From Blastococcus sp. HT6-4 (GTDB taxonomy: Bacteria > Actinomycetota > Actinomycetes > Mycobacteriales > Geodermatophilaceae): a stretch of 64,000 nt of DNA. The stretch is taken from assembly GCF_039679125.1 (NCBI RefSeq), contig NZ_CP155551.1, forward strand, positions 4,030,001-4,094,000, written 5' to 3'. Shown piece by piece: positions 41,362 to 49,413 of this stretch. A model generated the notes under the pieces. It did no database searches. It was not told the DNA's origin and saw only the letters and a list, made by a program, of their open reading frames with translations. Positions within the stretch are counted from its first letter, which is position 1, and each line of letters begins with the position of its first letter. The position numbers and the translations under genes were made by a program.

Positions 41362-41378
41362 GTAACACCTCGGTTACG
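41361..41378. promoter_or_regulatory. Probable ArsR operator
   Basis: CGTAAC-N6-GTTACG is a perfect dyad that touches the ArsR start codon, in the correct place to block its promoter. The dyad is of the short length usual for dimeric ArsR proteins. Confidence 0.55.
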
Positions 41379-41425
41379 CGTTCTGCCAGGGGTTGGTGCG
41401 TGGCGCCCCGGGAAAGGAGGACGCC

Positions 41426-41644
41426 ATGACCGTCACCGATCCGGACGTGCCCGACCCGCTCAACGACCCCCGCACCCTGCAGGCGGACCCCGGCGCGCTG
41501 GGTGAGGGCGAGGACCTCGCCTCGGCCGCCGACGACCCCGTCGCCGCCGGCGAGGACGAGCTCGCCTCGAGCGCGACGCCCGAGGACGAGGCCGGCGGCG
41601 GCGACGTCACCGGCGGCGCGTTCTCCGACCGCCCGTCGACCTGA
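41426..41644 (+). CDS. Small acidic disordered protein
   Basis: A 72-residue ORF with a perfect ribosome site, AAAGGAGG five bases before ATG 41426. It is very acidic (GEGEDLASAADDPVAAGEDE) and has no basic residue except two Arg and no aromatic core, so it is likely disordered. It is like the small proteins at 3930, 7560, 10189 and 10437. No family is recognised. Confidence 0.65.
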   Translation: MTVTDPDVPDPLNDPRTLQADPGALGEGEDLASAADDPVAAGEDELASSATPEDEAGGGDVTGGAFSDRPST

Positions 41645-41738
41645 CCTGCGGTCGCCCGTGTCGAAGCGGTCCGTTTCGATCCGGGGCGCCGCGGGGCACT
41701 GACCCGGATGTCCGAACCCGCACGACCGAGGAGGACCG

Positions 41739-41981
41739 ATGGCAACCGGTGAAACCGGCTTCGAGGACGTCTTCTACGACCTCGTCTCCGTCCAGTACCA
41801 CTCGCTCAAGGCCGGGCACGACTACGGCCAGTACGTCCGGGACGCCGAGAACGCGGGCCTGGACGACGTCGCGGCGTTCTTCCGCGAGGTGATGGAGCAG
41901 GACTCCCAGCGCGCGCGTCGCTGCCACGAGTTCCTGGGCCGGCTCCAGGGCACCGAGCAGGGCGGCCCGGCGACCCAGTGA
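41739..41981 (+). CDS. Conserved small helical protein
   Basis: An 80-residue protein with GAGGAGG ahead of ATG 41739. The sequence EDVFYDLVSVQYHSLKAGHD and YVRDAENAGLDDVAAFFREV reads as two long helices containing Tyr, His and Glu, and QDSQRARRCHEFLGRL as a third. The spacing of Glu and His recalls short ferritin-like bundles, but no clear metal site can be traced. A real gene of unknown role. Confidence 0.65.
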   Translation: MATGETGFEDVFYDLVSVQYHSLKAGHDYGQYVRDAENAGLDDVAAFFREVMEQDSQRARRCHEFLGRLQGTEQGGPATQ

Positions 41982-42012
41982 CGCCGCGGCGGGTCGGCGG
42001 GACGATGGGCGC

Positions 42013-42975
42013 GTGCTCACCACCCCGCTGACCCGCCGGTTCGGCCTGTCCGCCCCCGTCGTCGGCGCGCCGATGGCCGGCGTGGCCGGGGGGGCGCTCG
42101 CGCGGGCGGTGTCCCTCGGCGGCGGCCTCGGCATGATCGGCGTCGGCAGCACGACGCCGGCGTCCTTCGTCGTCGAGCAATGCGCGATCCCCCGCGCCGA
42201 GGCCCTGCCGTTCGGCGTCGGGCTGATGGCCTGGGCGCTTCCCGACCGGCCCGACCTGCTCGAGGCCACCATCGACGCGACACCCGACCTGGTCTCGATC
42301 TCGTTCGGCGACCCGGCGCCCTGGGTGCCGCGGCTGCACGACGCCGGGATCGCCGTCGCGGCGCAGGTCAACACCGTGGCCGACGTGCACCGCGCGCTGG
42401 CCGCCGGGGTCGACGTCGTCGTCGCACAGGGCAGCGAGGCCGGCGGGCACACCGGGCACCGGGCCACCCTCCCGCTGCTGCAGGAGGTGCTCGCGCTCAC
42501 CGACCGCCCGGTGCTGGCCGCCGGCGGGATCGCCACCGGCGCGGGCGTCGCCGCCGTCCTCGCTGCCGGTGCGGCGGGCGCCTGGATCGGCACGCCGCTG
42601 CTGTCCTGCCCGGAGGGGCTCAACTCCCCCGCCGCCCGCGCGCGGGTGCGGGCCGCGGCCGGGGAGGACACGGTGCTCACCCGGTCGTTCGACGTCGCGC
42701 AGCGCCTGCCCTGGCCCGAGCGCTGGCCGGGCCGCGCGCTGGAGAACGAGTTCTCCCGAACGTGGCACGGCCGCGAGGCGGAGCTCGCCCGGGACGACGC
42801 CGCCGCGCAGCGGGTGGCCGACGCCCGGCAGACCGACGACCTGGAGCAGGCGCCGCTCTACGCCGGGGAGTCCGTCGGGCTGGTGACGGCGGAGCGCCCG
42901 GCGGCCGACGTCGTCCGCGACCTCACCGCCGGCGCCGAAGCGGCGCTGCGCCGGGTCGCGGGGCTGCTGGGTTAG
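42013..42975 (+). CDS. Nitronate monooxygenase family flavoprotein
   Basis: A 320-residue FMN TIM-barrel enzyme. VVGAPMAGVAGGALARAVSL opens the barrel; VVAQGSEAGGHTGHR is the NMO signature with the catalytic-type His, and AAGGIATGAGVAAVLAAGAA binds FMN phosphate. Such enzymes oxidise alkyl nitronates; some members are 2-enoyl-ACP reductase relatives. GTG 42013 is used. Its stop overlaps the end of the convergent DsbA gene by four bases. Confidence 0.87.
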   Translation: MLTTPLTRRFGLSAPVVGAPMAGVAGGALARAVSLGGGLGMIGVGSTTPASFVVEQCAIPRAEALPFGVGLMAWALPDRPDLLEATIDATPDLVSISFGDPAPWVPRLHDAGIAVAAQVNTVADVHRALAAGVDVVVAQGSEAGGHTGHRATLPLLQEVLALTDRPVLAAGGIATGAGVAAVLAAGAAGAWIGTPLLSCPEGLNSPAARARVRAAAGEDTVLTRSFDVAQRLPWPERWPGRALENEFSRTWHGREAELARDDAAAQRVADARQTDDLEQAPLYAGESVGLVTAERPAADVVRDLTAGAEAALRRVAGLLG

Positions 42976-43664
42976 ACGGCGCAACTGTCGTCGGTGCAGC
43001 CGTCGGCGGCGGGGACGGTGACCAGCGGGTTGGCGTCCGCCCAGGCCCGTTCGAGCAGCTGCAGCAGCAGCTCGGCCGGCTGGGCGCCCGCGGCGCCGTA
43101 CTTGCGGTCGACGACGAAGAACGGCACGCCCGTGGCGCCCAGCGACTGCGCGGTGGCGCTGTCCTGCCGCACCGCGGCGAGGTAGCGCCGGTCGGTCAGC
43201 GCCGCGCGCACCTCGGCCTCGTCCAGGCCCACCTGGACGCCGAAGGGGACCAGCGACTCGACGTCGAAGACCGGCCGCCCCTCTTCGAAGTAGGCGTGCA
43301 GCAGCAGCTCCTTGAGCTCGTTGCGCCTGCCGTGCTCAGCCGCCAGGTGCAGCAACTCGTGCGCCGGGAGGGTGTTCCCGCTCACGGCGTCGGTCAGGTG
43401 GTACTCCAGCCCCTCACCGGCGGCGACCTGCTCGACCTGCGCCATGTTCTGCCGCATCTGCTCGACGCTGGTGCCGTACTTGCGGGCCAGCGCGGGCAGC
43501 GTCGGGTGCGTCTCGCCCTCCGGCGCGGTGGGGTCGAGCTGGAACGACCGCCAGACGACCTCGACCTGGTCGCGGTGCGGGAACTTCTCCAGCGCGGCCT
43601 CCAGGCGGCGCTTGCCGATGTAGCACCACGGGCACACGACGTCGGACCAGACCTCTACCTGCAT
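42972..43664 (-). CDS. DsbA family oxidoreductase, FrnE-like
   Basis: A 230-residue thioredoxin-fold protein without signal peptide. The redox motif is Cys-Pro-Trp-Cys in SDVVCPWCYIGKRRLEAA, followed by an alpha-helical insert and the cis-Pro loop GATGVPFFVVDRKYG. A second Cys pair lies in the tail DGCTDDSCAV, which is the feature described for FrnE of Deinococcus, a cytoplasmic disulfide isomerase linked to oxidative stress. ATG 43664 is clear. Confidence 0.88.
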   Translation of the reverse strand: MQVEVWSDVVCPWCYIGKRRLEAALEKFPHRDQVEVVWRSFQLDPTAPEGETHPTLPALARKYGTSVEQMRQNMAQVEQVAAGEGLEYHLTDAVSGNTLPAHELLHLAAEHGRRNELKELLLHAYFEEGRPVFDVESLVPFGVQVGLDEAEVRAALTDRRYLAAVRQDSATAQSLGATGVPFFVVDRKYGAAGAQPAELLLQLLERAWADANPLVTVPAADGCTDDSCAV

Positions 43665-43708
43665 GCCCGGCCCAACGTCGTTGCCTCTTCAACCATTCCG
43701 TCGAGCGG

Positions 43709-44101
43709 TCAGCCGCCGGTGAAGGGGCGGACGCCGACGAGGTCGACCACGAAGACCAGCGTCGCGCCGGGCTTGATGACGCCGCCGGCGCCGCGGTCGC
43801 CGTAGGCCTTGTGCGGCGGGATGGTCAGCCGGCGGCGCCCGCCGACCTTCATGCCGACGATGCCCTCGTCCCAGCCCTGGATGACCATGCCGACACCCAC
43901 CCGGAACTCCAGTGGCTCGCCGCGGTCCCAGGAGGCGTCGAACTGCTCGCCGCCCTCGTGGGTGACGCCGACGTAGTGAGTGCTCACCAGGTCGCCGGCC
44001 TTGGCCTCGGCACCATCACCGATGACGAGATCCTCGATCACCAGGTCGTCGGGCGCCGGCCCGGTGGGGGGCTCGACCTCGGGTCGGGTCAGCTCGGCCA
44101 C
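43709..44101 (-). CDS. FKBP-type peptidyl-prolyl cis-trans isomerase
   Basis: A 130-residue single-domain FKBP. Conserved pieces are GDLVSTHYVGVTHEGGEQFD, FRVGVGMVIQGWDEGIVGMK and VGGRRRLTIPPHKAYGDRGA. It lacks a signal or lipoprotein sequence and so should be cytoplasmic. The GTG start at 44101 has GGGAG ahead. It would speed proline isomerisation in folding proteins. Single gene. Confidence 0.9.
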   Translation of the reverse strand: MAELTRPEVEPPTGPAPDDLVIEDLVIGDGAEAKAGDLVSTHYVGVTHEGGEQFDASWDRGEPLEFRVGVGMVIQGWDEGIVGMKVGGRRRLTIPPHKAYGDRGAGGVIKPGATLVFVVDLVGVRPFTGG

Positions 44102-44205
44102 GGTTCTCCCTCCCGCGCCGGGTCGGTCCCGGCGCCGTCGTCCTCCATCCAAGCAGCGCACCGCGACCGGTGCCGGAGAGCGGTCCTCCTCGCTACGGTC
44201 CGGCC

Positions 44206-44586
44206 ATGATCGACCACCTGGGTCTGCAGTGCGCCGACGCCGAGGCGGCGGCGTCCTTCTACCAGCGCGTATTCGCGGCCTGCGCCATCCGCGAGGCCAT
44301 GCGCATCGACACGCCGCACGGGCCGGTGATCGGACTGTGCGGGCCCGACGGGCAGCCGCAGCTCTGGACCAGCCCGGCCGAGGACACCGGCCACCGCCCG
44401 GTGCACCTGGCGCTGTCCGCACCCTCCCGGGAGGCCGTGGACGCGGTCTTCGACGCCGCCCGGGAGGCCGGCGCGGAGGTCCTGCACGAGCCGCGGGAGT
44501 GGCCCGAGTACCACCCGGGCTACTACGGCGTCTTCCTGCGCGACCCCGACGGCAACAACGTGGAGGCCGTGCACCACGGGTTCTGA
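44206..44586 (+). CDS. VOC family (glyoxalase/dioxygenase superfamily) protein
   Basis: A 126-residue protein with two beta-alpha-beta-beta-beta units: IDHLGLQCADAEAAASFYQR at the start and YYGVFLRDPDGNNVEAVHHG at the end, with metal-ligand candidates His4 near the N-terminus and the terminal Glu. It is the size of a single-unit lyase or dioxygenase homologue; the substrate is unknown. ATG 44206 is chosen. No functional link to the neighbours is seen. Confidence 0.82.
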   Translation: MIDHLGLQCADAEAAASFYQRVFAACAIREAMRIDTPHGPVIGLCGPDGQPQLWTSPAEDTGHRPVHLALSAPSREAVDAVFDAAREAGAEVLHEPREWPEYHPGYYGVFLRDPDGNNVEAVHHGF

Positions 44587-44623
44587 CCGTGCGGGGCGCC
44601 GCGGCGCGTGCTGGGCTGGGCAC

Positions 44624-46333
44624 ATGGCCGCTGACCAGCCCGCGTGGTGGACCCGCGCCGTCGTCTACCAGGTGTACCCGCGCTCGTTCATGGACTCCGA
44701 CGGCGACGGCATCGGCGACCTCGGCGGCGTGCTGCTGCACCTGGACCACCTGGCCGACCTCGGCATCGACGTCCTGTGGCTCTCGCCGGTCTACCCCTCA
44801 CCGCAGGCCGACAACGGCTACGACATCAGCGACTACCAGGACATCGACCCGCTGTTCGGGTCGCTGGAGCAGCTCGACGAGCTGATCGCCGCGCTGCACG
44901 CCCGCGGGATGAAGCTGCTCATGGATCTGGTGGTCAACCACACCAGCGACCAGCACCCGTGGTTCCTCGAATCCCGCTCGTCGACGGACAACCCGAAGCG
45001 CGACTGGTACTGGTGGCGGTCGCCGCGGGAGGGCATGGAGGCCGGCGCCCCGGGTGCGGAGCCGACGAACTGGCAGTCGTTCTTCTCCGGCCCGACCTGG
45101 GAGCTGGACGAGGCCAGCGGCGAGTACTACCTGCACCTGTTCGACCGGCGGCAGCCGGACCTGAACTGGGAGAACCCGGAGGTCCGGGAGGCGGTGTACG
45201 CGATGATGCGGTGGTGGCTCGACCGCGGGGTCGACGGCTTCCGCATGGACGTCATCAACATGATCAGCAAGGACGTCGGCCCGGCCGGGGAGCTGCACGA
45301 CGGACCGCCGCTGCCCGGCTCGTCGCTGGGTGACGGCTCGGCCTCCTACCTGAGCGGGCCGCGGATCCACGAGTACCTGGCCGAGATGCACCGCGAGGTG
45401 TTCACCGGGCGGTCGGACGCGCTGCTGACCGTCGGCGAGATGCCGGGGGTGACGGTGGACCAGGCGCGGCTGTTCACCGACCCGGCCCGCGGCGAGGTGG
45501 ACATGGTGTTCCAGTTCGAGCACGTGGGGCTGGACCACGGGACGTCGAAGTGGGACATCCAAACGCTGCGGATGCGCGACCTCAAGGCGTCGTTCGGTCG
45601 CTGGCAGGCCGGGCTGGCCGACATCGGCTGGAACTCCCTCTACTGGGACAACCACGACCAGCCACGGGCGGTGTCCCGCTTCGGCGACGACTCCCCCGAG
45701 CACCGGCGCGACTCGGCCACCTGCCTGGCCACGCTGCTGCACCTGCACCGCGGGACGCCCTACGTCTACCAGGGCCAGGAGATCGGGATGGCCAACTTCC
45801 CGTTCACCGCGCTGGAGGAGTTCCGCGACGTCGAGTCGCTCAACCACCACGTGCAGGCCGTGTCGGCGGGCCACGACCCGACCGAGGTGCTCGCCGCGCT
45901 GCGCTGCATGAGCCGGGACAACGCCCGGACGCCGGTGCAGTGGGACGCCTCCCCGAACGCCGGTTTCACCACCGGGACGCCGTGGCTGGCGGTGAACCCG
46001 GACCACGTGGAGTGGAACGCCGCCGCGCAGCGGGACGACGAGACCTCCGTGCTGGCCCACTACCGGCGGCTCATCGCGCTGCGGCACGACCTGCCGGTGG
46101 TCGCGCTCGGCGACTTCCACATGCTGCTGCCCGACCACGACGACGTGTACGCCTTCACCCGCACGCTGGACGAGGACACGCTGCTCGTCGTCTGCAACCT
46201 CTCGCGCACGCCCTACCGGCTGGCCGAGCTGCTGCCCGAGGCGCCGGCGGCCGAGCTGGTGCTGGGCAACCTGTCCGACGACGACCCCGCCGACCTCCGC
46301 CCCTGGGAAGCCCGCGTCCTGCGCCTGCCGTGA
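44624..46333 (+). CDS. Alpha-glucosidase / oligo-1,6-glucosidase (GH13)
   Basis: A 569-residue glycoside hydrolase of family 13. The (beta/alpha)8 barrel shows MDLVVNHTSDQHPWF, the nucleophile Asp209 in GFRMDVINM, the acid/base Glu272 in TVGEMPG and the stabiliser Asp345 in NHDQPR; PVQWDASPNAGFTTGTPWL is typical of the oligo-1,6-glucosidase/alpha-glucosidase group. It would hydrolyse malto- or isomalto-oligosaccharides in the cytoplasm. No sugar transporter is adjacent. Confidence 0.92.
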   Translation: MAADQPAWWTRAVVYQVYPRSFMDSDGDGIGDLGGVLLHLDHLADLGIDVLWLSPVYPSPQADNGYDISDYQDIDPLFGSLEQLDELIAALHARGMKLLMDLVVNHTSDQHPWFLESRSSTDNPKRDWYWWRSPREGMEAGAPGAEPTNWQSFFSGPTWELDEASGEYYLHLFDRRQPDLNWENPEVREAVYAMMRWWLDRGVDGFRMDVINMISKDVGPAGELHDGPPLPGSSLGDGSASYLSGPRIHEYLAEMHREVFTGRSDALLTVGEMPGVTVDQARLFTDPARGEVDMVFQFEHVGLDHGTSKWDIQTLRMRDLKASFGRWQAGLADIGWNSLYWDNHDQPRAVSRFGDDSPEHRRDSATCLATLLHLHRGTPYVYQGQEIGMANFPFTALEEFRDVESLNHHVQAVSAGHDPTEVLAALRCMSRDNARTPVQWDASPNAGFTTGTPWLAVNPDHVEWNAAAQRDDETSVLAHYRRLIALRHDLPVVALGDFHMLLPDHDDVYAFTRTLDEDTLLVVCNLSRTPYRLAELLPEAPAAELVLGNLSDDDPADLRPWEARVLRLP

Positions 46334-46341
46334 CGCCCACT

Positions 46342-46362
46342 GCCGGTCGCGGGCTGACCGGC
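46342..46362 (+). terminator. Hairpin after the alpha-glucosidase gene
   Basis: GCCGGTC and GACCGGC form a perfect 7-bp stem with a 7-base loop, 8 bases after the stop codon. It is short, so termination is only probable. Confidence 0.45.
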
Positions 46363-46433
46363 GCGGCGGCGCTCCCCGTGGTGCAATGCCAGACCGGGCA
46401 CAGCAGCCGCCGGGGACCGTGAACAGGACGACG

Positions 46434-47546
46434 ATGCAGCTCCACACCCCCCGCACCGGGAACGCGGCCGGCGGCCGTCCGCACGGCTGGGGTTCCGTGC
46501 GGCGGACCTGGGCCCGCCATCCCCGGCTCGGCCTGGCCGTCCGCGCGGCCGTCGCCGCGGTGGTGGCCTGGTCGCTCGTCCAGCTGGTCCCCGGCCCGGC
46601 CGCCGACTATCCCTACTACGCCCCGCTCGGCGCGGTCGTCGCGACGACGGCGTCCACGCTGGCGAGCTCGGTCCGGGCGTCGCTGCAGACGGTGGCCTCG
46701 ATCGCGCTGGGTGCGGCGGTCGCGCTCGTCGGCGACGCCCTGCTCGACAACCGGCTGCTGACCCTCGCCCTGGTGATCGCCGTCGGGGTGCTGCTCTCCG
46801 GCTGGTCCCGACTCGGCAGCTCCAGCACCTGGCTGCCGACGGCCGCCCTCTTCGTCCTGATCCTCGGGCAGGACAACCCCAGCGGCTACGTCGTCGCCTT
46901 CGCCGGCCTGACCTTCGGCGGCGCGGTCGTCGGCATCCTGGTGAACGCCGCGTTCCCGCCCCTGCCGCTCGCGCCGGCGGAGGCCGCCCTGACCGAACTG
47001 CGCGACACGCTCGCCGGGCAGCTCGACGACGTGGTGGACGGGCTGCGGCAGGAGCACCCGCCGACGCAGGACGAGTGGCGCGGGCGCATGCGGACGATCG
47101 ACCCGCTGCTCGCCCAGACGCGGGACACGGTCCAGCAGACCGACGAGGCCCGGCGCGGCAACCGCCGGGCCGCCCGGTACCGGGACAGCGCCGAGCGGCT
47201 CTACCGGCAGGCCCGCGCGCTCGAGCGCCTCACCCTCCTGGTCGAGGACCTGACCGTGGTGATCGCCGAGACCGAGGTGGCGGAGAACGAGCGGGTCGCG
47301 CTCGGACCGGAGCTCCGCCCGGCGGCGGCCCGGGCGCTGGACGCGCTGGCCGACGCGCTGCGCTCGGTCGACGGGGCGGCCGCGGACCCCGAGGTCGTCC
47401 ACCGGGCCGACGACGCCGTGGACGCATTCACCACCGAGCTCCGCCGCGCCCGGGCGACGACCGACGACGACCTGCTCGAGGCCGCGAACATCGTCGAGAG
47501 CGTCCGCCGCTCGCTGACGGCGTTGCGCCCGCCGGAGAAGTCTTGA
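46434..47546 (+). CDS. FUSC family (aromatic acid exporter-like) membrane protein
   Basis: A protein of about 370 residues. Four to six hydrophobic segments lie in the first half (PRLGLAVRAAVAAVVAWSLV, ASIALGAAVALVGDALL, LTLALVIAVGVLLSGW), and the second half is a long hydrophilic helical domain with many Arg and Glu. This layout matches the FUSC/ArAE_1 family. ATG 46434 has AGGA six bases ahead; GTG 46419 is possible. The transported compound is unknown. Confidence 0.8.
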   Translation: MQLHTPRTGNAAGGRPHGWGSVRRTWARHPRLGLAVRAAVAAVVAWSLVQLVPGPAADYPYYAPLGAVVATTASTLASSVRASLQTVASIALGAAVALVGDALLDNRLLTLALVIAVGVLLSGWSRLGSSSTWLPTAALFVLILGQDNPSGYVVAFAGLTFGGAVVGILVNAAFPPLPLAPAEAALTELRDTLAGQLDDVVDGLRQEHPPTQDEWRGRMRTIDPLLAQTRDTVQQTDEARRGNRRAARYRDSAERLYRQARALERLTLLVEDLTVVIAETEVAENERVALGPELRPAAARALDALADALRSVDGAAADPEVVHRADDAVDAFTTELRRARATTDDDLLEAANIVESVRRSLTALRPPEKS

Positions 47547-47592
47547 CCCTCGACCGGGTCGAGGCCCCACGGTGACGGGCGTGGAGGGACGC

Positions 47593-48591
47593 ATGCGGGG
47601 GATCGGCCGGCTGGCCCGGGAATCCGGCCTGACGGTGAGCGCCCTGCGGTTCTACGACGGCGCCGGTGTGCTCGTACCGGCCCACGTGGACCCGCGGAGC
47701 AACTACCGCTGGTACAGCGACGACCAGGTGCTCATCGCCCGGCTGGTGGCCCGGCTCCGGCGGGTGGGCATGCCGCTCGCCGGGATCAGCCGGGTGATCG
47801 AGCACCGGGACGACCCCGCCGTCGTCGACGCCGTCCTCCAGGCGCACCTCGCGCGCCTGGAGGAGGGCCTGGCCGACGCCCGCCGTGAGCTCCTCCACGC
47901 CCGATCCCTACTGGCCCAGGAGAGCCCGATGACCAGCATCAGCACCACGACCACCGCCCTGCTCGACGCCCTGCGCGCCGTCCGCTTCGCGGTCGGCACC
48001 GACCCGGGACTGCCCATGCTCACCGGCGTGCTGCTCGACGTCGCCGACGACGCCGTCCGCGTCGTGGCCTCCGACCGCTATCGGCTGGCGGTCCACACCA
48101 TCGCCGCCGACGTCACCGGCCCGCAGGGCAGCGCCATCCTCCCGATCTCCCTCGTCGACGAGCTCCTCGGGACGACGACGTCCGGCCCGGCGACGGTGCG
48201 GGTGGCGGGGGACGACGTCGCGGTCGAGCTGGCGGGGCGCACCGTGCGCGGTCGGCGTGTGGACGCCGACTTCCCCGACTACCGCCGCATCCTGCGCGGC
48301 GCGGGCAGCGCCCAGGTGGAGATCGACGTCGCCCGGTTCCGCGGCGAGCTGGCCGCCGCGCCCACCCGGACGGTGCGGCGCGCGGAGGACGGTGTCGAGC
48401 AGATCGCCACGGTGCTCACGTTCGGGACGGTCGAGGTCGGCGTGAACCGGGAGTTCCTGCTCCAGGCCCTCGACGCCGAGGCCGCCGGGCAGCTGGTCCT
48501 CGACCTCGACGGGCCGATCGCCCCGCTGGTGCTCCGCGGCGCCGGCCGCGACGGCGACGTCAGCATGCTCATGCCGATCAAGCTCGACTGA
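47593..48591 (+). CDS. MerR-type regulator fused to a DNA polymerase III beta (sliding clamp)-like domain
   Basis: A 332-residue two-domain protein. Residues 1-about 75 are a MerR winged helix (GIGRLARESGLTVSALRFYD with a SNYRWYSDDQ wing), then a dimer helix to about 110. From there it resembles the DnaN fold: ALRAVRFAVGTDPGLPMLTG, VRVVASDRYRLAVHTI, VDADFPDYRRIL, VGVNREFLLQAL and the terminal VSMLMPIKLD, all hallmarks of clamp domains 2 and 3. ATG 47593 is chosen for GGAGG seven bases ahead. Clamp-like sensing of DNA state or a loader is speculation. Confidence 0.85.
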   Translation: MRGIGRLARESGLTVSALRFYDGAGVLVPAHVDPRSNYRWYSDDQVLIARLVARLRRVGMPLAGISRVIEHRDDPAVVDAVLQAHLARLEEGLADARRELLHARSLLAQESPMTSISTTTTALLDALRAVRFAVGTDPGLPMLTGVLLDVADDAVRVVASDRYRLAVHTIAADVTGPQGSAILPISLVDELLGTTTSGPATVRVAGDDVAVELAGRTVRGRRVDADFPDYRRILRGAGSAQVEIDVARFRGELAAAPTRTVRRAEDGVEQIATVLTFGTVEVGVNREFLLQALDAEAAGQLVLDLDGPIAPLVLRGAGRDGDVSMLMPIKLD

Positions 48592-49384
48592 CGCCGCTGG
48601 TGCGTTCGAGGACCAGCCGGACGGTCTCCTCCGGCCGGTCCCACTGCGGGAAGTGCCCCGACCCCTCGAACCAGTACAGCTCGGCGTCCGGGAAGGCCGC
48701 GGCGGCCCGGGACGCCTGGCGGGCGAGGGTCACCCGGTCGCGCCGTCCCCAGCCGATCGTCAGCCGCCCGGGCAGCGTGCCGGCCGGCGCACCCTGCTGC
48801 TTCGGGCCACGCGCGAGGTCGTCCAGGACCGCGTCGAAGGACGGCGAGTCGACGTAGCCCTCCAGCTCGGTGCGGACGACGTCGGCGTCCAGGGCCCAGG
48901 GCCGGGCGGAGAACTGCGCCAGCAGCGCCGTCCGGCCGGCCGGGTTGCCCAGCAGCGCGGGCAGCACCGGGCGGATGCGGCGCAGCAGGCCCACCGACGC
49001 GGCGATGCTGGCGCGGAAGACGGCGGCCTCGCGGTCGGTCCAGAAGCCACCGGGGTCGAGGGCGACGCTGTCCCCGCCGATCCCCCGACGGCTGAGCTCC
49101 AGCACCATCCGGGCGCCCATCGAGCTGCCGATTAGCGGCGCGTCGGCCAGCCCTTCGGCGCGCAGCCATTCCTGGAGGGCGTCGGTGAGCGCGGTCATCG
49201 ACGGATCGGGCAGCGGCGGGGTGTCCCCCGCGAAGCCGGGGAGGTCGACGACGACCACGGTGCGCTCGGCCGACAGTGCCGGGAGAACCGTCTCCCACGA
49301 CCGCCACGAGCCCCCCAGGCCGTGCACGAGGACGAGCGGCGGTCCGGACCCTGCGCGGTGCGCGGCGAGCTGCATCCCACGCAT
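48578..49384 (-). CDS. Alpha/beta hydrolase
   Basis: A 268-residue hydrolase. The oxyanion segment is LVLVHGLGGSWRSWETVLPA, the nucleophile elbow GSSMGARM gives Ser88, and the His is in WFEGSGHFPQWDRPEETV. The cap region between about residues 125 and 190 is helical. Substrate unknown; esterase or haloalkane-like. The 3' end overlaps that of the convergent MerR-clamp gene by 14 bases. ATG 49384 or the second ATG 49375 may be used. Confidence 0.87.
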   Translation of the reverse strand: MRGMQLAAHRAGSGPPLVLVHGLGGSWRSWETVLPALSAERTVVVVDLPGFAGDTPPLPDPSMTALTDALQEWLRAEGLADAPLIGSSMGARMVLELSRRGIGGDSVALDPGGFWTDREAAVFRASIAASVGLLRRIRPVLPALLGNPAGRTALLAQFSARPWALDADVVRTELEGYVDSPSFDAVLDDLARGPKQQGAPAGTLPGRLTIGWGRRDRVTLARQASRAAAAFPDAELYWFEGSGHFPQWDRPEETVRLVLERTSGVSRA

Positions 49385-49413
49385 CTACCCGCGCGGGCCG
49401 CCGTCGACCGTCC

